This document shows positions 36,197-45,035 of a DNA stretch of 64,000 bases, piece after piece (position 1 is the first letter of the stretch; every line of letters begins with the position of its first letter). A program made the position numbers and the translations under genes. The notes under the pieces were generated by a model. That model did not search any database and was not told the origin of the DNA. It saw only the letters and a list, made by a program, of their open reading frames with translations. This DNA is from Vibrio coralliilyticus ATCC BAA-450 (GTDB taxonomy: Bacteria; Pseudomonadota; Gammaproteobacteria; Enterobacterales; Vibrionaceae). The stretch is from the NCBI RefSeq assembly GCF_000176135.1, contig NZ_ACZN01000018.1, positions 310,001 to 374,000 on the forward strand, in the 5' to 3' direction.

Positions 36197-36676
36197 CTAT
36201 TTTTTGTGTGGTATATTTTGTCCCATCTCATCGACATCGGTTTCAGCACTTAAATCACTTTCTGTATTCAAAGGCTGTTCAACATCTGAACTATCAGACT
36301 CCACGTCAGTGGAATTTTCTTGCTCATCATCTTGATTCACCCACTCCCGAAGCTTGGCGGCTACGTCGGTGGATAAACTCTTCACCGCTTTGTAGTCGTG
36401 ATCATAGTCATTGAGTCGGTCAACCTCACTAAACTCACCGGATAAGAACAGCTTTCTCAACGCCGCTTTCTTTACGGCTGATTCGGCTTCAGAGACCAAT
36501 AACGCTGCCACACTCGTCTCTTCAGAGTCTTGCTCTAGCGTGATCTCTGTAGAGCTACCGTCACTTTCGAGTTGGCCTGCAGCGTCTTCAGGAGGCAGCT
36601 CGGTGAGGGAAGCGTTCTGTTCCTGCTCACCATCAAGCTTGCGTTTAGACCAACGCGATATAAAGCTACTTGCCAC
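36197..36676 (-). CDS. DUF3306-type protein of formate dehydrogenase cluster
   Basis: A 159-residue hydrophilic, acidic protein. It starts MASSFISRWSKRKL and contains LRKLFLSGEFSEVDRLNDYDHDYKAV, a pattern found in DUF3306 proteins paired with DUF3305 beside formate dehydrogenase genes. The C-terminal half is low-complexity, rich in Glu, Asp and Ser. It overlaps the DUF3305 gene by 11 nt. Function unknown. Confidence 0.82.
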   Translation of the reverse strand: MASSFISRWSKRKLDGEQEQNASLTELPPEDAAGQLESDGSSTEITLEQDSEETSVAALLVSEAESAVKKAALRKLFLSGEFSEVDRLNDYDHDYKAVKSLSTDVAAKLREWVNQDDEQENSTDVESDSSDVEQPLNTESDLSAETDVDEMGQNIPHKK

Positions 36677-37130
36677 TTGAACGCCCCGCTCCTTTACGCT
36701 TTTTACGTTTTACTTCAAGCAGCTCACCATGACGACCTATGTACGCTTCTATCCAAGCTTGAACAGGCAACGGCATTTCATTAGATAACACCAGATAATC
36801 ACCATCCATATACTGACCAGCAGCACTCTGCGAAGCCGTCAGTGAAACGATATGGGGTTGTTCTTCATTGTCTACAGCATCCAGAATCAGAAAAAGCTTC
36901 GGCTGTTGAGAACTTAGGTTGAAGCGGTAATCTGTTCTCTCATCTCGATGTAGTTGTAGCGTCGTTGTATTTTCGCTGTAACTGTCAGGTTGAAGCTCAA
37001 ACCCAAGCAGCTGCCATTGCGTGGTTGACCATACTCCCGTCGAGATTTCATGGGATTTTAGGTCACAGTTCATGGACCACAAAGACTCAGATTTCTCTAG
37101 CTGAGCACTAACAATTTCTTGTTTTGACAT
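36666..37130 (-). CDS. DUF3305-type protein of formate dehydrogenase cluster
   Basis: A 154-residue cytoplasmic protein, the partner of the DUF3306 protein. It carries GVWSTTQWQLLGFELQ and HRDERTDYRFNLSSQQPKLFLIL, and ends in a basic tail KRKKRKGAGRSSGK. It is the first gene of the minus-strand maturation and formate dehydrogenase unit, divergent from fdhD. Function unknown, but co-location points to formate dehydrogenase maturation. Confidence 0.82.
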   Translation of the reverse strand: MSKQEIVSAQLEKSESLWSMNCDLKSHEISTGVWSTTQWQLLGFELQPDSYSENTTTLQLHRDERTDYRFNLSSQQPKLFLILDAVDNEEQPHIVSLTASQSAAGQYMDGDYLVLSNEMPLPVQAWIEAYIGRHGELLEVKRKKRKGAGRSSGK

Positions 37131-37266
37131 ACTTATTCGCTCAAATATTCATTTTGTTGTTTTCTAGCAATAACTGTACCTAAGGTCTGTGATTGGATTA
37201 CGTGATGGGAACGGTATTTGCTTACCCCTTCAAAACCGCAAACAATCTAAAGCAGGAAACCTTGTA

Positions 37267-38091
37267 GTGAAACCTAACATCATCCGAACCAGTGAGAATC
37301 CACTGCAGACCATGGAAGTAGAAGTCTGCGATGAATATGGTGAAAAAATTGTCAAACAGGTCGCTTGTGAACGCCCTCTTACTGTGATGCTCAACTGGAA
37401 AGAAATCGTCACGCTGATGACATTAGGATCACGCCCTGAGTCTCTTGTACTTGGATACCTAAAAAACCAGAGTTTTCTTTCACACCCAGAGTTACTTGAG
37501 TCAGTCATCATCGATTGGGAAACCCATAGCGCAGCCGTTATCACGAAAGAAAACACTGAGCATCTTGAAAGTGCACTAAAAAAGAAAACCGTTACCTCAG
37601 GCTGTGGTCAGGGCACCATGTACGGCAATGTCATGAAGCAGCTTGAGAACTATCAGGTACCACAAATGAAACTCAAGCAATCGGAGATTTATTCTGCACT
37701 TGAGGCGCTCACTCACTACAACGACACCTACAAAAAAGCCGGTGCTGTTCATGGTTGCGCGATCTGTCGACACAATGAAGTGTTGTCTTTTGTCGAAGAC
37801 GTCGGCCGACACAATGCTGTCGATACACTGGCCGGAGAAATGTGGCTAGAGAATCTAAGCGGCGAGGATAAAATCTTCTACACAACGGGTCGACTAACGT
37901 CAGAAATGGTCATCAAAGTAGCGCAGATGGGTATTCCAGTATTGCTTTCACGCTCTGGCGTTACCCAAATGGGGTTAGATTTAGCTAAAAAGTTTGGAAT
38001 TACGACGATAGCAAGGGCTAAAGGGCTGAGATTTCAGGTTTTCACCGGAGCAGAAAAAATCGTATTTGATGTAAAAGGTGATATGAAATGA
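37267..38091 (+). CDS. fdhD: Formate dehydrogenase accessory sulfurtransferase FdhD
   Basis: Transfers sulfur to the molybdenum cofactor of formate dehydrogenase. The GTG at 37267 gives 274 residues, the family length; AGGA lies 9 nt upstream. A GTG at 37189 would add 26 residues without family resemblance. Conserved stretches are SGCGQGTMYG (the Cys loop), GAVHGCAICRHNEVL, EDVGRHNAVDTLAG and YTTGRLTSEMVIK. It diverges from the DUF3305 gene and serves the neighbouring fdh genes. Confidence 0.93.
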   Translation: MKPNIIRTSENPLQTMEVEVCDEYGEKIVKQVACERPLTVMLNWKEIVTLMTLGSRPESLVLGYLKNQSFLSHPELLESVIIDWETHSAAVITKENTEHLESALKKKTVTSGCGQGTMYGNVMKQLENYQVPQMKLKQSEIYSALEALTHYNDTYKKAGAVHGCAICRHNEVLSFVEDVGRHNAVDTLAGEMWLENLSGEDKIFYTTGRLTSEMVIKVAQMGIPVLLSRSGVTQMGLDLAKKFGITTIARAKGLRFQVFTGAEKIVFDVKGDMK

Positions 38092-38220
38092 CATTTATAA
38101 GTAGCTAACTTGCAAAACACCTCTCCAATGCTATTAGTTTTATATTCGCATTAACAAAACTGTCATAAAGCACATAATTAAAGCGAATATTCAATGTCAT
38201 CAGGCTACAGGGAGGTGTCC

Positions 38221-40110
38221 ATGAACGGCTCACCTAAATCAGAGCGGTTTGCTTTTTCTTTTTCCATTCGTGCTAAGTTAATTCTTATCAATTTGACTTT
38301 ACTGGTTAGCGTCGGCTTGTACGCTTATTACGAGCAAGTCAGTTTTAACAGCTTCGAATCCTTAGAGCATGCGGCCATAGATAATCTACAAAGCTCCGTC
38401 GATCTGCTTATGTTACGTCGTCACGAAAAGGATTTTCTTGCGCGTAAAGATATGAAATACCCGCAGCGTTTCGACAAAACGTTTGAAGAGTTATCAGAAC
38501 GTTTAACGGCCCTTACCATCGTTTTAAAGTCTCACAATCTTGATATGGAAGAACGTACTTCCATTATTGTATCAACTCTCAATCAGTACCAAGTCCAGTT
38601 TCACCAGTTGGTAAACCAAGTTAACGCAATTGAAGGCGTTGATGTTTCTTCCAATTTCGTCTCAGAACTGGAGAACTCCAGAAAGGCATTAAAGGCAGCC
38701 GCGGCCGACAAAGACAGTTTTGCTTTGGAGGTGGAGTTGCTTGAACTGATGGAAGCGGATTACCGGTATCTCGCTAACACCAATAAAGAAACCAGCGCAT
38801 CTCTCCTCGCCGCTCTCGATAAATTCTCTGCGAGTGAACATGTCCCTCAAGAACTTCAACCTGTGTTTACTGACTACCGACGCAACGCAGAAAAATTGGT
38901 CGAAGCGTGTGAAATTCTAGGACTGACCTCCAACGAAGGGCTTAGAGGTGCGTTAAGATCGAACGTTCACAATACTGAACAGGCCATCAATGGGCTCCAA
39001 ACCGAGATAAGCCAAGTCATCTCTCAAAAATCCGCCGACATCAAAAGCCAGCTTTTCTTAATTGGTGGAGCAATTGTTGCCCTACTTTCTAGTATGTTGT
39101 TCCTCATTGGTAAAAGCATCCTAAGCCGCATTCAAGCCATCAACGTGCTTATGAAAAACATTGCCAGCGGAGATGGCGACCTTACAGTGCGCATGAATGC
39201 CAAAGGTGATGATGAATTAGCCCAACTTGCTAACTCTTTTGACCGATTCATATCCCAACTTCATGGTCACATTAAAGAGTTAGCCAGTGTTATGTCGGTG
39301 TTGAGTGAAAGCTCATGCAGTTCAGAGCATGCCGCTGTAAAAAGTATGAATAATGCTGAGCAGCAGAAGGTACAGTCAGAATCTGTGGCGACTGCGGTCA
39401 ACGAATTAGTGATGACCAGCAATGAGATTACTGCCAATATCGAGTCCGCAGCTCAAAATGCTGAGAGTATGAAACATCAGGCCGACAGCGCTCTAAATGT
39501 CACCCACTCAACCAGTGACAGTATTGAAGCTCTCTCGACGAATATTGAAGAGTCCCAAGCCTTAATTGAGGACCTAGCTGAGCAGAGCAAAGAGATTAAT
39601 CAAGTTATCGCGACCATCCAAGGGATTGCAGAACAAACTAACCTCCTTGCTCTAAATGCTGCAATAGAAGCCGCTCGGGCGGGTGAAAATGGCCGTGGCT
39701 TTGCTGTGGTAGCCGATGAAGTCAGACAGCTATCGCTGATGACAAACAATTCCACCCATCAAATAGAAACCACAATTCAGACTCTGACATCCGGTATACA
39801 ACAAACCGTTACGAAAATGTCTTCAAGCTTAGATCAAGCGCATCATACCAAGGCCAGTACCAAGGAAGTGGTCAAGGCGATTGACGCGATGACGTTGCGG
39901 ATCAGTGAAATGTCGGACATGAATACACAAATAGCAACCGCTTCAGAAGAGCAATCCATGGTATCTGCAGAGATAGACCGCAACATTACCGAAATTGCAC
40001 TTTTAGCAGGCGACACACACCAAGTAGTAGCAGGTTCCGTTCGTTGTAGCGAACAAGTGTCAGGTGTTAGCCACAAACTGGAGCAAATTGTCGCTAACTT
40101 CAAATATTAA
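38221..40110 (+). CDS. Methyl-accepting chemotaxis protein with HBM-type sensor domain
   Basis: A 629-residue chemoreceptor. The start at 38221 has GGGAGGT 4 nt upstream; an earlier ATG at 38194 is less well placed. A first transmembrane helix (about 17-36) is followed by an extracytoplasmic helical domain with RRHEKDFLARKDMKYPQRF, typical of the HBM (helical bimodular) sensor of McpS-like receptors. A second helix, HAMP domain, and the signalling hairpin tip QTNLLALNAAIEAARAGENG follow. It lacks a visible CheR-tethering pentapeptide at the end (…IVANFKY). Ligand cannot be told; HBM receptors of known function bind organic acids. Confidence 0.93.
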   Translation: MNGSPKSERFAFSFSIRAKLILINLTLLVSVGLYAYYEQVSFNSFESLEHAAIDNLQSSVDLLMLRRHEKDFLARKDMKYPQRFDKTFEELSERLTALTIVLKSHNLDMEERTSIIVSTLNQYQVQFHQLVNQVNAIEGVDVSSNFVSELENSRKALKAAAADKDSFALEVELLELMEADYRYLANTNKETSASLLAALDKFSASEHVPQELQPVFTDYRRNAEKLVEACEILGLTSNEGLRGALRSNVHNTEQAINGLQTEISQVISQKSADIKSQLFLIGGAIVALLSSMLFLIGKSILSRIQAINVLMKNIASGDGDLTVRMNAKGDDELAQLANSFDRFISQLHGHIKELASVMSVLSESSCSSEHAAVKSMNNAEQQKVQSESVATAVNELVMTSNEITANIESAAQNAESMKHQADSALNVTHSTSDSIEALSTNIEESQALIEDLAEQSKEINQVIATIQGIAEQTNLLALNAAIEAARAGENGRGFAVVADEVRQLSLMTNNSTHQIETTIQTLTSGIQQTVTKMSSSLDQAHHTKASTKEVVKAIDAMTLRISEMSDMNTQIATASEEQSMVSAEIDRNITEIALLAGDTHQVVAGSVRCSEQVSGVSHKLEQIVANFKY

Positions 40111-40125
40111 TCGATTGATAGCTTT

Positions 40126-40160
40126 GGCCGTATCATTTGGGCAATGAAAATGATACGGCC
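40126..40160 (+). terminator. Rho-independent terminator after the chemoreceptor gene
   Basis: A 13-bp stem GGCCGTATCATTT/AAATGATACGGCC with a 9-nt loop, followed by TTTTTTG. Confidence 0.93.
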
Positions 40161-40264
40161 TTTTTTGTGCGCCCAGCTCACCGATTTTACTTGACGGGTC
40201 TTCTTGACACTGGCGCATTTATAACTCCATGTGAAACATTAGAACGGTACCTAAATTTAAGTAA

Positions 40265-40816
40265 TTATCGACCTAGCATTCGCAGCAGCGTTCTGTCTTT
40301 GTCGATTAAGTGATGCTTGAGTGCTCCGACAATATGAAGAATGATCGCAGCGGGTAAGAGTGTTTCGCCGATGAAGGAGTGGATAGTATCCCCAATATCA
40401 TCAAGAAGCGGATAAATAACCAGATTTTCTCCTGGATTAGCCGGGTCTGACGTAGCCGCTAAAAGATCAAAACTAAAAAAGTGTAAGCCATGCCCGCCGC
40501 CAATCGCCATCATCATGCCTGATAACGGCATAAGTAGAGTCGCAATCAGAAGTGCCCAATGCACTGCCTTACCACTTATTTTTTCAAACTGTGTGTAGTC
40601 TCCAACATGCTCCGGCCAGCCATTTGAGTACCGCCAGATAACTCTAGGAATGATGACTAGTAAGATTGCCACTCCAAACGAGGTATGAGAATCAAACAGC
40701 CACTGAATTCCGATGTCTTCCATAAAGAGGCCTGACATCACCATGTAGAGCATTAATACCCCCACGACCCAGTGAAGTGTGATGGTAATCGATGATAGTT
40801 TTTCTTTGTTATCCAT
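40265..40816 (-). CDS. Cytochrome b561
   Basis: A 183-residue di-heme membrane protein with four transmembrane helices. Heme-ligand histidines lie in TLHWVVGVL (helix 1), DSHTSFGVAILL (helix 2) and AIILHIVGALKHHLI (helix 4). This is the CybB/YodB-like family that passes electrons from quinol, for example to superoxide. Monocistronic. No strong terminator is visible after the stop. Confidence 0.9.
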   Translation of the reverse strand: MDNKEKLSSITITLHWVVGVLMLYMVMSGLFMEDIGIQWLFDSHTSFGVAILLVIIPRVIWRYSNGWPEHVGDYTQFEKISGKAVHWALLIATLLMPLSGMMMAIGGGHGLHFFSFDLLAATSDPANPGENLVIYPLLDDIGDTIHSFIGETLLPAAIILHIVGALKHHLIDKDRTLLRMLGR

Positions 40817-40972
40817 TTACCTTTCTCCGCTAATGCAACTAGCAACAGGCTCAAATTACTATTTACCACGTGAATGAAATATGAACACCTAGTATGGATA
40901 CTGAGCTACACACGACGCGTACCTGTATGCCATTCAATCAGTTCTTACTTAGGACGGAGCATCTCCCACATA

Positions 40973-40998
40973 AAAGGGGCCTCTACTTAGGCCCCTTT
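40973..40998 (-). terminator. Rho-independent terminator after the 41019-41621 SDR gene
   Basis: A 9-bp stem AAAGGGGCC/GGCCCCTTT with an 8-nt loop; on the minus strand it is followed by TTAT. Confidence 0.85.
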
Positions 40999-41018
40999 AT
41001 TTGAAAAACAGTGCTTAC

Positions 41019-41621
41019 TTACACAAAATCTAAAACGTCTAACGTTTCTCCATTGGCACTACCTTCGATTGATGCGACGTACGCCTGAGCGGTGTCGTCA
41101 GCGGAAAGACCAGAGGTTGGATCCATACCCATCATCGCCATGGTTTCCTTAACAAAGACAGGGCTAACAACGTTAATACGAATATTACGCTCCACTTCCA
41201 ACGCAGCCGCTTTTGTAAATGACTCTAAAGCGCCGTTAACCATACTCAACGTGACTGAGCCCGGCATCGGCTGACGAGATAGAACACCTGAGGTTAAAGT
41301 GATAGAACCACCATCAGACAAATGCTCCTGCCCTAATCTCACCAAATTAACCTGCCCCATCAATTTATTGCTAAGCGCAAGTTGGAAATCCTCATCTTTA
41401 GCTTCATTTAACGAAACAAAGTTGGCTGCCCCAGCGGTACTCACAATAGCGTCCAATGTCCCAACTTGATTAAACAGCTCCTCGATCGACGTCTTTGAAG
41501 ACAGATCAACCTGGACATCTCCTCCTTTATAACCTGCACGGATAACCTCATGCTGCGTTGATAACTGTTCGACAACAGCCTTACCAATGGTACCTGTTGC
41601 GCCGATAACCAAAACTTTCAT
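41019..41621 (-). CDS. Atypical short-chain dehydrogenase without Tyr-Lys active site
   Basis: A 200-residue Rossmann protein with the cofactor motif GATGTIGKAV near the N terminus and the SDR core (VSTAGAANF, LTSGVLS, INVVSPVFV). The catalytic Tyr and Lys positions after LTSG are occupied by Thr and Val in GSVTLSMVNGALESF, so the normal YxxxK is missing. This matches the Lin1944-like subgroup of SDRs that lack active-site residues. It diverges from a LysR gene at 41758 that probably regulates it. Confidence 0.85.
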   Translation of the reverse strand: MKVLVIGATGTIGKAVVEQLSTQHEVIRAGYKGGDVQVDLSSKTSIEELFNQVGTLDAIVSTAGAANFVSLNEAKDEDFQLALSNKLMGQVNLVRLGQEHLSDGGSITLTSGVLSRQPMPGSVTLSMVNGALESFTKAAALEVERNIRINVVSPVFVKETMAMMGMDPTSGLSADDTAQAYVASIEGSANGETLDVLDFV

Positions 41622-41757
41622 ATCTTCTCTCCTAAGCCATTATTTAGTTTCAAACCTTTCGGCTGCCGACTGCTACTTGGCAAACCGTAGTTGATGAAGA
41701 AAATATAATTCGATAGTCTGTGCACGTAAATTAAGCAACATTGCAAAGGATGCTTGC

Positions 41758-42639
41758 ATGAATGCACAGGACTTAGATTGGAATGACATTCCTTTTGTGT
41801 TAGCTGTTTGCGAGACAGGGTCGCTATCTGCTGCGTCGAGAAAGCTGGGAGTAAATCACTCGACTGTATTTCGCCGTATCGAAGGCGTTGAGCTAAAGCT
41901 TGGCGTCACACTCTTTGAAAGGCTGCAGACCGGCTATGTCATGACAGCCGAAGGAGAAAAATTTTTCCAGCATGCTCAGGAACTAAAAGAAGGTGTTGAC
42001 CGCATTCACAGAGAGCTAGGCGGCCAGAATTCTAGACTTGAAGGCCAACTCACCATTACGACTACTGATTCTCTGATGTATACGCTGGTGGATATCTTTA
42101 GAGGATTTCAATATGCCTATCCAGATGTCGAATTGTGTATTTTAACCGGTGCGAAAAATTTAGACTTGGTTCAGCGTGAAGCCGACATAGCTTTACGGCC
42201 AACACGAAACCCACCAGAACACTGGGTTGGTCGGAAGCTCTCCGAAATATCTTATGCCACATATGCAAGCCACAATTATATAGAAACTATGGCCGACGAT
42301 AAGCCAGAGAACTTTCGCTGGTTAAGATTGATCGACAACCTTAATCAGTCATCAATGAACAAGATCGTTCACCAACTCAAACATGCCGATGCACCGGTAA
42401 CAATTTCGAACTCGTTGATGGGTGTTCATGAATTTGCTGTCGCAGGCTTCGGAATTGCTGCTCTTCCACGTTATCTATGCGAAAGTAACCCTAACTTGCA
42501 TTCGATACACAGGAACTTGAGCCAATATGACACTGAACTATGGCTGCTGGCGCACCCTGATATGAGGCGTAGTGCGAAAGTTCATGCGTTCTTCGAGTAT
42601 GTGACACCATTAATTCGAGAAAAATTCGCCCAACTTTGA
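41758..42639 (+). CDS. LysR-family regulator divergent from the atypical SDR
   Basis: A 293-residue LysR-type transcription factor with an N-terminal winged helix (LAVCETGSLSAASRKLGVNHSTVFRRIEGVE in pieces: GSLSAASRKLGVNHSTVFRR) and a periplasmic-binding-like effector domain. Divergent arrangement with the SDR gene (136-bp gap) suggests it controls that gene and itself. The inducer is unknown. Confidence 0.9.
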   Translation: MNAQDLDWNDIPFVLAVCETGSLSAASRKLGVNHSTVFRRIEGVELKLGVTLFERLQTGYVMTAEGEKFFQHAQELKEGVDRIHRELGGQNSRLEGQLTITTTDSLMYTLVDIFRGFQYAYPDVELCILTGAKNLDLVQREADIALRPTRNPPEHWVGRKLSEISYATYASHNYIETMADDKPENFRWLRLIDNLNQSSMNKIVHQLKHADAPVTISNSLMGVHEFAVAGFGIAALPRYLCESNPNLHSIHRNLSQYDTELWLLAHPDMRRSAKVHAFFEYVTPLIREKFAQL

Positions 42640-42891
42640 AGACTCGTACACCAATCAACACCTCCCGAGCAAGAACCAAGAGAATATGGCAGCTATCACT
42701 GGATCGTATTTAACAAATCAACGGGGAGCCGAGGTGACGGTTACGTAAATACATCGTGTTGCTTTTAGGCCTCCTGTACCTGCTTAATATTCCATCGAAA
42801 AAAGCACAAAAATCTATCGAATAAATTCATTGTTGCCTTGTCGTCTATGGGACTACTATGAGTCCGAACACTTATCAAAAGGATTACAATA

Positions 42892-43467
42892 ATGAAAAAA
42901 GTTCTACCGGTTTTAAGTCTTGCTCTGGCTTTGGCGTCTGCTCATTCGTTTGCTGCAGATAATTACCAACTGGATCCCTCACTTTCTTCAGTCAGCTTCG
43001 CAACGATTAAAAATCAGTTTGTTGTTGAGCCTGCAACAATTAACACTTTATCGGGCACTTTTGACAGTAGCGGTAAGTTTGAAGTGTCTATTGATTTAAA
43101 AGGCATCCAAACAGGCATTCCAATTCGTGATAGTCGCCTGAACGAGCTGTTCTTTAACTCTGCTAAGTTCCCGACAGTAACGGTAAGCGGTAACGTTGAT
43201 ATACAATCATTGTCTGATGCTCCACAGAAATTAACAGTGCCCGCCCAGGTCACCCTTTATGGACAAACTAAGACCATTAGCTTTTCAGTCGTGGCGTTCA
43301 AATCAGACGGCCACGTAATGGTCAGTTCGCTTTCTCCAGTGATTGTTGGTGCATCGGACTTTGGTATCCCTACTGAGAACCTAACAAATCTAGCAGCGAC
43401 GGTTGGGGGGATTAAGATTTCAGATCGTGTGCCGCTTAACCTGACTCTGACTTTCAAAGAGAAGTAA
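42892..43467 (+). CDS. YceI-family periplasmic lipid-binding protein
   Basis: A 191-residue exported protein with a signal peptide ending SFAADN. The YceI barrel motifs YQLDPSLSSVSFATIKNQF, GTFDSSGKFEV and VTLYGQTKTI are visible, with FFNSAKFPTV in the centre. YceI proteins bind isoprenoid-type lipids in an eight-stranded barrel. The ATG follows AAGGA by 8 nt. It stands alone between a LysR gene and the peptidase. Confidence 0.92.
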   Translation: MKKVLPVLSLALALASAHSFAADNYQLDPSLSSVSFATIKNQFVVEPATINTLSGTFDSSGKFEVSIDLKGIQTGIPIRDSRLNELFFNSAKFPTVTVSGNVDIQSLSDAPQKLTVPAQVTLYGQTKTISFSVVAFKSDGHVMVSSLSPVIVGASDFGIPTENLTNLAATVGGIKISDRVPLNLTLTFKEK

Positions 43468-43892
43468 GCTGGATCGACATAGAACTCTCTTCTATACCAT
43501 TTATCCCACTGTAGCTCTGCTTATACACTCATCTAGAGACCTTGTAATCAGAGCTATCATCCATTTTCTGCCTCTCACTCTTCGCCATCAACACAAGTTC
43601 TGTTCATCATTCTATACAGCGTACGACACAGCACTATTTTGGTACTAAGTGCACTACTTATTACACTTTCAAAACGGCAGAGTTTTACTCTATTCAACAT
43701 CGGCACATCAGGAGTAACAAGCCGTATTAGGCTTAAGAGTCATTGGCATTTATTGCTAGTGAAGATCGCTTGCAGTGCTGCAATGATCAAAAGAGAAAAG
43801 ATTACGAGCAGTCGTTCTCCTATGAACTCGCTGTCAGCTCGTAAGTTCACCATGTTGGGGCTTGCAAGCATAACAGTTGGCTGGAGAACATT
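43468..43892. other. 425-bp region between the YceI gene and the LasA-like gene
   Basis: No clear terminator follows the YceI gene. A possible 85-codon plus-strand frame (43639-43896, TTG start, no ribosome site) ends in an ATGA overlap with the peptidase start; see findings. Otherwise nothing recognisable. Confidence 0.5.
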
Positions 43893-44966
43893 ATGAAAAC
43901 ACAACTTGGTACCTTGCTAATACTTTTTAGTGCGCAAGGGTTCTCGCACTCTATTCTACCTACTATCGACACAGGTGAACTTAACCTTTCGACATTGGAG
44001 CAGCACAATATTCCAACTCTACTCACAGAGCAAAGTTTCGTCTACAGGCCAGTAACATACCCATTTTTGATCACTGATTACTTCGATGAAAACTCTAAGT
44101 GGCTAGTATTAGAAGAGGAGCTCAACCATTGGAGCGGAGCAATGGGGGTTGATCCTAGAGTGATTTTAGCAACACTGGCGGTGTCTCATGGCTGGACGCT
44201 TAATCACACATTATCTGAGGCTGAGTTAGAACAAGTTAGGAGTGAAATTAGACACGTTGCAAATCGCCTTTCACAGTTTTTTTATCACACAAAGCAACAG
44301 CTGGAGACACAAGATCTCGCTGTAACCTATGCTGTTGTGTCATCACTCCAGAGTGTCGAACAATGGCCTAAGTGGCAGACGTTTTATTCTGAGCAATTTG
44401 GGACACCAATAATTGCTGAAGAAACCTCCTTCGTTTCTCCCCCAGATATGCAGTGGCCTTGGAGGGTGGGATATAACTGGATACCAAACGGCCCACATTC
44501 GCACACAGGATCTGGCTACCCTCTGTCTTCAGTTGACGTATCTTATGACTGGCCACGCTGGGGCGAGCAAACTTATAGTGTCACCGCTGCACATGAAGGC
44601 TATGTTTCTGTATTTTCTCGTTGCCAACTGAGAGTAACGGCACCAAACGGATGGGCAACAAACTATTACCACATGGATGGAATACAGGTTCAAGATGGGG
44701 CCTGGGTGTCCAAGAACCAAAAGATAGGAACGTATGCTAGTCAAAGAAACATTGCTTTATGTCAAGGTGGTTCTTCAACAGGACCTCACCTGCATTTTTC
44801 GTTGTTGTATAACGGACGTTTTGAGTCGCTACAAGATATTTCATTTGGCCCATACACGATTGACGTAGGCCGTTATAGCTATGATAACCATTGTAGCTAT
44901 ACGTGGATGCTAGATGCGAGAACCAACTCAAAACGATGCTTTTGGTATCGAGTAGACAACCCTTAA
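43893..44966 (+). CDS. LasA-like staphylolytic metallopeptidase (M23A), proenzyme
   Basis: A secreted 357-residue zinc endopeptidase that should cut glycine-rich peptides in elastin or Gram-positive cell wall. Signal peptide at residues 1-19, a propeptide of about 160 residues, then a mature domain from about residue 183 (SPPDMQWPWRVGYNW). Zinc ligands and catalytic residues line up exactly with P. aeruginosa LasA: His202, Asp215, His260, His299 and His301 equal LasA His23, Asp36, His81, His120 and His122. Cys244/290 and Cys334/349 fit its disulfides. SD GGAG is 6 nt before the ATG. The propeptide is shorter than that of LasA. Confidence 0.92.
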   Translation: MKTQLGTLLILFSAQGFSHSILPTIDTGELNLSTLEQHNIPTLLTEQSFVYRPVTYPFLITDYFDENSKWLVLEEELNHWSGAMGVDPRVILATLAVSHGWTLNHTLSEAELEQVRSEIRHVANRLSQFFYHTKQQLETQDLAVTYAVVSSLQSVEQWPKWQTFYSEQFGTPIIAEETSFVSPPDMQWPWRVGYNWIPNGPHSHTGSGYPLSSVDVSYDWPRWGEQTYSVTAAHEGYVSVFSRCQLRVTAPNGWATNYYHMDGIQVQDGAWVSKNQKIGTYASQRNIALCQGGSSTGPHLHFSLLYNGRFESLQDISFGPYTIDVGRYSYDNHCSYTWMLDARTNSKRCFWYRVDNP

Positions 44967-44974
44967 TATGATGC

Positions 44975-45007
44975 AGCTATCTCTCGATTTCTCTTCGGGA
45001 GATAGCT
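44975..45007 (+). terminator. Hairpin after the LasA-like gene
   Basis: AGCTATCTC/GAGATAGCT stem of 9 bp with a 15-nt loop, followed by TTTAAG. The T-tract is short, so it may be a weaker terminator. Confidence 0.65.
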
Positions 45008-45035
45008 TTAAGATTCATTGATTTAATAGAGATGT

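Noticed and set aside
36188..36225. Further TGTACC and TGTCCCA half-sites near the DUF3306 stop
   Set aside because: Single short half-sites inside or beside coding sequence; likely chance.
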